This document shows, one piece after another, positions 6,196 through 9,813 of a stretch of 9,813 nt of DNA. A model generated the notes under the pieces. It was not told where the DNA came from. It saw only the letters and a program-made list of their open reading frames with translations, and ran no database searches. Source of the stretch: CAZYMF01 sp964648215 (GTDB lineage: Bacteria; Desulfobacterota; Binatia; HRBIN30; JACQVA1); assembly GCA_964648215.1 (NCBI GenBank), contig CAZYMF010000183.1, positions 1 through 9,813 of the forward strand, read 5' to 3'. The number at the start of each line of letters is the position of its first letter. Position 1 is the first letter of the stretch. The translations under genes and the position numbers were made by a program.

Positions 6196-6708
6196 GTGGA
6201 CGCGCTGCTGCACGTGCTCGGGATCGCGCTGCTCTTCGGCGTCTGTCTGGCGGCGCTGGCATCGCTGCTGTTCGGCATCCCCGGCACCTTCCTCATCGTG
6301 GCCGCGGCGTTGGTGTATGCGTGGGCCACGGGCTTCGCCGCGGTCCACTGGTCGACGATCGGCTGGCTGGCTCTGCTGGCGCTGGCGGGCGAGGGCATCG
6401 AGCTCGCCGCCGCCAGCGTCGCGACGGCCGGGACCCAGCCGTCGCGCCGCGCCGCCGTCGCGGCTCTTGCCGGCGGTCTCGTCGGCGGCCTGATCGGCAC
6501 CCCGTTCCTGTTCGGCATCGGCTCGCTGCTCGGCGCTCTGCTGGGCGCCTTCGCCGGCGCGGCGCTCGCGGTCGCCAGCGAGGGTGGCGGCGCCATGGCC
6601 GCGTGGGCCACCGGCCTCGCCGCGCTGCGCGGCCGGCTGCTGGGGTTCGTGTGCAAGTCGGCGATCGCGGTGGTGATGCTGGTGCTGCTGGCGGCCGCGG
6701 TGCTTTGA
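6196..6708 (+). CDS. DUF456-family integral membrane protein
   Basis: This is a 170-residue, very hydrophobic protein. Layout: a first membrane helix or hairpin with the family's Pro-Gly turn (LLFGIPGTFLIVAAALVYAW, 25-44), and a second helix (about 55-72). Next is a short polar segment, then a Gly-rich pair of helices (AALAGGLVGGLIGTPFLFG, about 89-107, and GSLLGALLGAFAGAALAVA), and a last helix at 153-170. This is the pattern and length of DUF456 (PF04306), inner-membrane proteins of unknown function. The start is GTG at 6196. An in-frame TAA lies only four codons upstream (6184-6186), and no in-frame ATG occurs until deep in the gene, so the choice is nearly forced. The ribosome-binding site is weak. 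A large hairpin begins 32 nt after the stop. Confidence 0.85.
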   Translation: MDALLHVLGIALLFGVCLAALASLLFGIPGTFLIVAAALVYAWATGFAAVHWSTIGWLALLALAGEGIELAAASVATAGTQPSRRAAVAALAGGLVGGLIGTPFLFGIGSLLGALLGAFAGAALAVASEGGGAMAAWATGLAALRGRLLGFVCKSAIAVVMLVLLAAAVL

Positions 6709-6740
6709 GCGGCGGCGGTCGAAGGACTACTCCCGCCCTT

Positions 6741-6800
6741 GGAGGGCAGCGCTCCGTCGCTGCCGGCCGCCGCCCCGGCACTGACGGAGCAGTGCCCTCC
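6741..6800. repeat. 60-nt imperfect palindrome (long hairpin)
   Basis: Two 26-nt arms (6741-6766 and 6775-6800) pair at 22 of 26 positions around an 8-nt loop (CCGCCGCC). The outer blocks GGAGGGCA/TGCCCTCC, the middle blocks GCTCCGTC/GACGGAGC and the inner block TGCCGG/CCGGCA pair exactly, separated by 2-nt mismatches. It starts 32 nt after the DUF456 stop. No T-run follows, so a simple intrinsic terminator is unlikely. The size and paired-with-mismatches structure resemble small dispersed palindromic elements (REP/MITE-like) or a structured RNA. No second copy occurs in this window. Confidence 0.75.
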
Positions 6801-6889
6801 ATGTCGCCAAGATTGGGCCATCGGTCCGTTGCATGGTTCGCCAATCGTCAATGGCTCAGTGACCCGATCGTCAATTCCCGCCCCCCATG

Positions 6890-6917
6890 TCGACTTCCTC
6901 GCCCTTCTTGGTATAAC
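6890..6917 (+). promoter_or_regulatory. Candidate sigma-70-type promoter of the small prepilin-like gene
   Basis: TCGACT (6890-6895; 4 of 6 to TTGACA) and TATAAC (6912-6917; 5 of 6 to TATAAT) are separated by 16 nt. The expected transcript start at about 6924 would leave a leader of only about 13 nt before the ATG at 6937. It is the best -10 I found in this GC-rich half of the window. Confidence 0.4.
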
Positions 6918-6936
6918 CGCGGCGTCGGTGGTGTGG

Positions 6937-7125
6937 ATGCCGGTCTCGACCCCTCAGCGTTCTCGTCTCCTGCTCCTCGCCAACCGTCGCGGGCTCGGCC
7001 TGGTCGACGTGCTGGTGATTACGGCCGTGGTCGCGATGTTGGTGTTCGTCGCCAGCCGCGAGTTCCCCCTCTACCAGCAACCCCCGGCGGCCGGCTCGAG
7101 CGCGGCGCAGCCGGCGCCTCAGTGA
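6937..7125 (+). CDS. 62-residue single-span protein with prepilin-like N-terminus
   Basis: This small protein has a basic leader (MPVSTPQRSRLLLLANRRG), one hydrophobic helix (GLVDVLVITAVVAMLVFVAS, 21-40), and a short Pro/Ala/Gln-rich tail. The segment RRGLGLVDVLVITAVVAM resembles the type IV prepilin motif (G|FTLIELLVVIAIIAIL), with Asp where pilins have Glu5 and no globular domain after the helix. It could be a truncated pseudopilin, or an unrelated membrane peptide whose helix resembles one by chance. The frame is open further upstream through the hairpin region, but that part is not protein-like. The ATG at 6937 follows a good promoter candidate, with only a weak GGTGG ribosome-binding site. 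It converges on the dCMP deaminase gene, with 3 nt between the two stops. Confidence 0.5.
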   Translation: MPVSTPQRSRLLLLANRRGLGLVDVLVITAVVAMLVFVASREFPLYQQPPAAGSSAAQPAPQ

Positions 7126-7128
7126 GCC

Positions 7129-7590
7129 TCAGGCAGCCGCGGGCTGCACCTGCTCCAACACCACGTGGGTGTAGCGGAGCAGCTCCTGGATCGTCTGTAT
7201 CTTGTACTCGCGCTCGTAGCAGATGCGCGTGATGCCGGTGTTGATCAGCACCTTGAAGCAGTGGATGCAGGGCGTGTGGGTGATGTAGATCGACGCGTCG
7301 CGGATCGACACGCCGTTCTTGGCCGCCTGGGCGATGGCGTTGATCTCGGCGTGAATGGTGCGGAAGCAGTTCTCCTCGGTGTCCCCCGTCGGGGTCTCCG
7401 AGCGGTAGATCAGGCAGCCGGCGTCGGTGCAGTGCGGCAACCCGGCCGGCGAGCCGTTGTACCCGGTCGCCAGGATGCTGCGATCGCGCACGATGACGGC
7501 GCCCACCTTGGCCCGCTTGCACGTCGAGCGCTCGGCCACCTGCCGCGTGATGGTGATGAAGTACTGGTCCCAGCTCGGTCGTTCACTCAT
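7129..7590 (-). CDS. dCMP deaminase (ComEB-like)
   Basis: This is a 153-residue cytosolic zinc deaminase that converts dCMP to dUMP, feeding thymidylate synthesis. The deaminase signature is complete: HAEINAI (80-86), with His80 as zinc ligand and Glu82 as proton shuttle, and TPCIHC (106-111), with Cys108 and Cys111 as the other zinc ligands (PF00383). The substrate-side stretch ATGYNGSPAGLPHC (41-54) is typical of dCMP deaminases rather than of cytidine deaminases. Length is normal for the family. The ATG at 7590 begins the conserved N-terminus (SWDQYFITITRQVAERSTCKRAKVGAV) and overlaps the stop of the upstream protease gene by ATGA, so the two are co-translated. A longer open frame upstream, to 8595, is only the shadow of the protease gene. 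It is the third gene of the minus-strand operon. Confidence 0.95.
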   Translation of the reverse strand: MSERPSWDQYFITITRQVAERSTCKRAKVGAVIVRDRSILATGYNGSPAGLPHCTDAGCLIYRSETPTGDTEENCFRTIHAEINAIAQAAKNGVSIRDASIYITHTPCIHCFKVLINTGITRICYEREYKIQTIQELLRYTHVVLEQVQPAAA

Positions 7591-8654
7591 AACGTCACGC
7601 CCTTGATTGTCGGGGCCGCCGCGGAGTGCGGCTGCCCGCCGAGGCGAATGAGCAGGTGCGGTTGCGGCACCGGCTCGACCCGCGCGGAGATCGGAATCCT
7701 CTCGCCCTGGAACTCGGGCCGCGGCGCCGGCTCGCTGAAGCTGAGCGGCGCCGGCATGAAGGTGACGACGAAGAGCCCAACCGTCGCCCACGCCCCCAGC
7801 CGCCGCCGCCCGTCGAGCGGCGTCCACCAGTCCATCGTCGGCGGATGATCCAGACCGAGGATGGTGATCAACACCGCCCAGAAGAACCAGCCGCTCCATC
7901 CCTGCGTGCCGAGAAAGAGGATGACGGCGAGGAACAGGCGCGAGACCCAGCGGTGGCGCCGGCCGAACATCGAGTAGGCCACGTGGCCGCCGTCGAGCTG
8001 GCCGACCGGCAGCAGGTTGAGGAAGGTGACGAAGAGGCCGAACCAGCCGGCCAGGGCGATCGGATTGAGAAGGATGGTGGCGTTGTCGCCCGTGACGCCG
8101 AGGGCCAGGCGGCTGAGCAGCGAGAAGAGAATCGAGTTGCCCAGCACCAGGCCGCCCTCGGTCGGGCCCAGGGGCCTGACCTCGGAGAGCCGCAGGCCAA
8201 TGTAGACCGCGGGGATCGACAGCAGAAAACCCGCCCACGGACCGGCCGCGCCGACGTCGAACAGCGCCCGCCGCGAGCGCGGCGGCGACTTCATGCGGAT
8301 GAAGGCGCCGAAGGTGCCGATCATGAACGGCAGGCCGGGAATGAAGTAGGGCAGCGTCGCCTGCACGCCGTGCACGCGCGACATCGTGTAGTGCCCCATC
8401 TCGTGCACCAGCAGGATCGACAGCAGCGTGATCGAGAACGGGAAGCCGGCGGTGATGTTGCCGAAATGGGCGATCGGGTCGACGCCGGCCTCGTAGGCCC
8501 CGGCCATCGAGGTGGTGACGAAGGTGACGCCGAAAAGCGCCAGGTGCAGGAGGGGAACCCGCTTCGCCCGCGGTCGCACGGCCGGTTCGGGCCACGTGTG
8601 GGCGAACGCAGGAGGGTACTCTTCAGCAACGGAAGCGCGGCGAAACAGTCTCAT
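7587..8654 (-). CDS. Site-2-protease-like M50 zinc metalloprotease
   Basis: This is a 355-residue polytopic inner-membrane protease. The zinc motif HEMGH is at 84-88 (LLVHEMGHYTMSR, 82-93), with Glu85 catalytic. The second motif, NLLPVGQLDGGH (213-224), supplies the third ligand Asp221, as in the M50 family (PF02163). About seven to nine hydrophobic segments are visible, including 34-52, 73-90, 137-153, 200-216, 238-268 and 287-302. The layout, with a soluble N-terminal arm before the first helix and no PDZ domain, is closer to the EGY1/archaeal-type subgroup than to RseP. A Pro-rich hydrophilic tail (303-355) follows. Such enzymes cut substrates within the membrane; the substrate is unknown. 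The start has no clear ribosome-binding site. It lies 70 nt after the SAM hydrolase stop and overlaps dCMP deaminase by 4 nt. Confidence 0.9.
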   Translation of the reverse strand: MRLFRRASVAEEYPPAFAHTWPEPAVRPRAKRVPLLHLALFGVTFVTTSMAGAYEAGVDPIAHFGNITAGFPFSITLLSILLVHEMGHYTMSRVHGVQATLPYFIPGLPFMIGTFGAFIRMKSPPRSRRALFDVGAAGPWAGFLLSIPAVYIGLRLSEVRPLGPTEGGLVLGNSILFSLLSRLALGVTGDNATILLNPIALAGWFGLFVTFLNLLPVGQLDGGHVAYSMFGRRHRWVSRLFLAVILFLGTQGWSGWFFWAVLITILGLDHPPTMDWWTPLDGRRRLGAWATVGLFVVTFMPAPLSFSEPAPRPEFQGERIPISARVEPVPQPHLLIRLGGQPHSAAAPTIKGVTL

Positions 8655-8724
8655 GGATTGGGCTCGATTCGGGAAATCTCGGAGCGCGTGACGGCGCGGA
8701 ACCGGGGCAACGAAGCGGTCGGCA

Positions 8725-9570
8725 CTACATCACCGCGGCTCGCACCGCCGTGCCGCGGCGCGCCGTCAGCCTCTGCGCCGCGCTACCGCCGCGGACGGCG
8801 ATTTCCAGCTGTCCCCAGCTGCCGACGATCGCCAACACCTCTCCCTCCGCCACCGCTGCGTAGGCGGGAACCAACCCACGAATTTGCATACCGGCGATGC
8901 TAACCGAAAGGTCGTCCGGAGAAAAGCGCCGCAGGCGCGCGAGGTCGCTGGCGGCGATGTTGGTGATGAGATTTCCAAAACGGTCGACGTGGACCACCGC
9001 GCCGGTGATCTCGCGCTCTCCGGCACGACATTCGGGGAGAGCCGGCTCGACGAGATCACCCGCCGGCGGGCCGAGGGAGCGCAGGGCCAGGCCGGCGGAC
9101 AGGTGCGCCGCCACCGGGGCGAAAACGTCGCGGCCGTGAAAGGTGTGGCTGATCGGTCGCCGGAGAATCCGCGCCGTGGCCGGTCGCTCGATGTCGATGG
9201 CGTGGGCTCGCTCGAGGCCCAACAACCGCGCCGCCGGGAGCAGCACGCCGTTGTCCGGCCCGACCAGGGTCGCCTGCTTGGTGGCGATCGCGAGGGCGCG
9301 CCGCGCGCTGCCGACTCCCGGGTCGACGACGACGAGGTGAACGGTGCCGCGCGGGAAGTAGGGCACGGCGCTGCGCAGCACCAAGGCGGCGGCGACGACG
9401 TCTTGCGCATCGATGTCGTGGGTCAGGTCGACGAACGTCGCCCGCGGATTGATACCGAGCATCACGCCCTTCATGATGCCGACGAAGGCATCCCGCGTTC
9501 CAAAATCGGTCAGCAGCGTGACGACGCGGCCGGCGCCGGCCGAGCCGCGGGGCAAACGAGCAGTGGGCAT
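8725..9570 (-). CDS. S-adenosyl-L-methionine hydrolase (DUF62 / SAM hydroxide adenosyltransferase)
   Basis: This is a 281-residue cytosolic enzyme predicted to split S-adenosylmethionine with water to adenosine and methionine. All blocks of the DUF62 family (PF01887) are present: TLLTDFGTRDAFVGIMKGV (18-36), DLTHDI (48-53), VVDPGVGSARR (81-91), LVGPDNGVL (102-110), FHGRDVFAP (144-152) and HVDRFGNLITN (194-204). Asp83, Arg90 and His142 keep the spacing of the Asp-Arg-His triad known from the Pyrococcus enzyme (positions as I remember them), which supports the hydrolase rather than a halogenase reading. The frame is open further upstream, but the ATG at 9570 is preceded by GCGAGGC and lies just before the conserved core. 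It is the first gene of the minus-strand operon. Confidence 0.93.
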   Translation of the reverse strand: MPTARLPRGSAGAGRVVTLLTDFGTRDAFVGIMKGVMLGINPRATFVDLTHDIDAQDVVAAALVLRSAVPYFPRGTVHLVVVDPGVGSARRALAIATKQATLVGPDNGVLLPAARLLGLERAHAIDIERPATARILRRPISHTFHGRDVFAPVAAHLSAGLALRSLGPPAGDLVEPALPECRAGEREITGAVVHVDRFGNLITNIAASDLARLRRFSPDDLSVSIAGMQIRGLVPAYAAVAEGEVLAIVGSWGQLEIAVRGGSAAQRLTARRGTAVRAAVM

Positions 9571-9587
9571 GGATGCCTCGCCTGTGC

Positions 9588-9599
9588 CGCAGCGCTGCG
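9588..9599. promoter_or_regulatory. 12-bp perfect palindrome in the operon leader
   Basis: CGCAGCGCTGCG reads the same on both strands. It lies 18-29 nt upstream of the SAM hydrolase ATG, between the TTGACA hexamer and the start codon, where a bound repressor would block RNA polymerase. Confidence 0.35.
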
Positions 9600-9603
9600 C
9601 CGC

Positions 9604-9630
9604 TGTCAACCCGAACGTTCTTGAAGAACG
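9604..9630 (-). promoter_or_regulatory. TTGACA hexamer next to a 15-nt palindrome
   Basis: TTGACA (9609-9604 on the minus strand) is a perfect -35 box. The hexamer 17 nt downstream, CACAGG at 9586-9581, is a poor -10, so the promoter is uncertain or activator-dependent. Immediately upstream, CGTTCTT-G-AAGAACG (9616-9630) is a perfect 7-bp inverted repeat. Its position fits an activator or operator site. Confidence 0.35.
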
Positions 9631-9813
9631 ACGCGGCGGCCAACCGGCAGAGCCCAGAGGCCGCCGTCGGCATTTACGAGCCCACCATTGGCGGGAGCGC
9701 CTGCTGCGGTCGACAGACGACATCGGTGCGAGGCCGTCTCGGCACGACGCGGCCCATGGCACGCGCAGCGGGCGCGAAGGGGGAGCCCGAGGGGGAAACC
9801 GCGCCTTTCGGTT

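Larger units (their letters stand above)
9571..9813. other. Upstream region of the SAM hydrolase operon
   Basis: These 243 bases reach the window edge and contain no convincing gene. They should hold the operon promoter. Two palindromes and a TTGACA hexamer lie within 60 nt of the SAM hydrolase start and are listed separately. The rest, up to the edge, is GC-rich. One short open plus-strand frame from ATG 9756 has no ribosome-binding site. Confidence 0.5.

Noticed and set aside
6030..7232. Plus-strand open frame of 400 codons across the DUF456 gene and its flanks
   Set aside because: It is a shifted-frame Arg/Gly-rich reading. The DUF456 protein in the neighbouring frame has clear membrane helices and the family Pro-Gly turn.
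7129..8595. 488-codon fusion reading of dCMP deaminase with an upstream extension
   Set aside because: The extension is the out-of-frame shadow of the protease gene. The deaminase's conserved N-terminus begins at the ATG at 7590, which overlaps the protease stop.
7626..8903. Long plus-strand open frame of 425 codons
   Set aside because: It is antisense to the M50 protease gene and is extremely rich in Arg, Glu, Gln and Asp, the usual shadow of a GC-rich gene. The minus-strand protease has intact catalytic motifs.
8884..9624. Plus-strand open frame of 246 codons over the SAM hydrolase gene
   Set aside because: It is an antisense shadow. All conserved DUF62 blocks lie on the minus strand.
9613..9630. 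Alternating GAA/TTC/GAA pattern resembling a eukaryotic heat-shock element
   Set aside because: The host is clearly bacterial and no such regulator is expected. The pattern follows from the simple inverted repeat described above.
9756..9813. Possible plus-strand gene start at the right edge
   Set aside because: It is an ATG with 19 open codons but no ribosome-binding site and no recognisable signal or domain, so it cannot be told from chance.
1..9813. CRISPR array, tRNA, rRNA, transposase
   Set aside because: No regularly spaced repeats, tRNA cloverleaf, rRNA-like sequence or transposase motif was seen on either strand.

Overview
The window comes from a high-GC Gram-negative bacterium. Two outer-membrane beta-barrel proteins with signal peptides and a lipobox lipoprotein support the Gram-negative call, and the flanking genes are visibly GC-rich (43 of 60 bases at 6481-6540). 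The gene mix would suit an environmental Deltaproteobacteria-, Myxococcota- or Binatota-like lineage, but nothing here fixes the taxon. No rRNA, tRNA, CRISPR array or transposase was seen.

Left part (1-5894, all genes on the minus strand; described in the direction of transcription). A FadL-type outer-membrane protein (5894-4659) is followed by about 570 bases without a recognisable gene. Next comes a broken SpvB/Rhs-type toxin gene (4089-2120), then a small lipoprotein (2120-1680) whose start codon overlaps the toxin's stop (TGATG). After a 383-base gap come a second outer-membrane barrel protein (1296-448) and the first 24 codons of an exported or membrane protein that leaves the window (74-1). 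The toxin/lipoprotein segment is AT-richer than its surroundings (31 of 60 GC in two counted lines), as expected of an acquired cassette.

The most interesting item is that cassette. The toxin N-terminus is a classic SpvB-like domain with a signal peptide. The C-terminal tip carries a glycine-rich loop followed by an EPLN-x2-D-x5-HD motif, which closely resembles the calcium loop and catalytic His-Asp pair of phospholipase A2-like enzymes. The overlapping lipoprotein sits where an immunity protein would be expected. The usual long YD-repeat core is missing, and the join between the two ends carries several homopolymer-associated frame changes. It is therefore either a decayed or internally deleted toxin gene, or an assembly collapse.

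Right part (6196-9813). A GTG-started DUF456 membrane protein (+) is followed by a 60-nt imperfect hairpin and a 62-residue single-span protein with a prepilin-like N-terminus (+). Convergent to these is a compact minus-strand operon: S-adenosylmethionine hydrolase (DUF62), then a site-2-protease-like M50 metalloprotease, then dCMP deaminase. The last two overlap by ATGA. Two short palindromes and a TTGACA hexamer lie just upstream of the operon's first gene.
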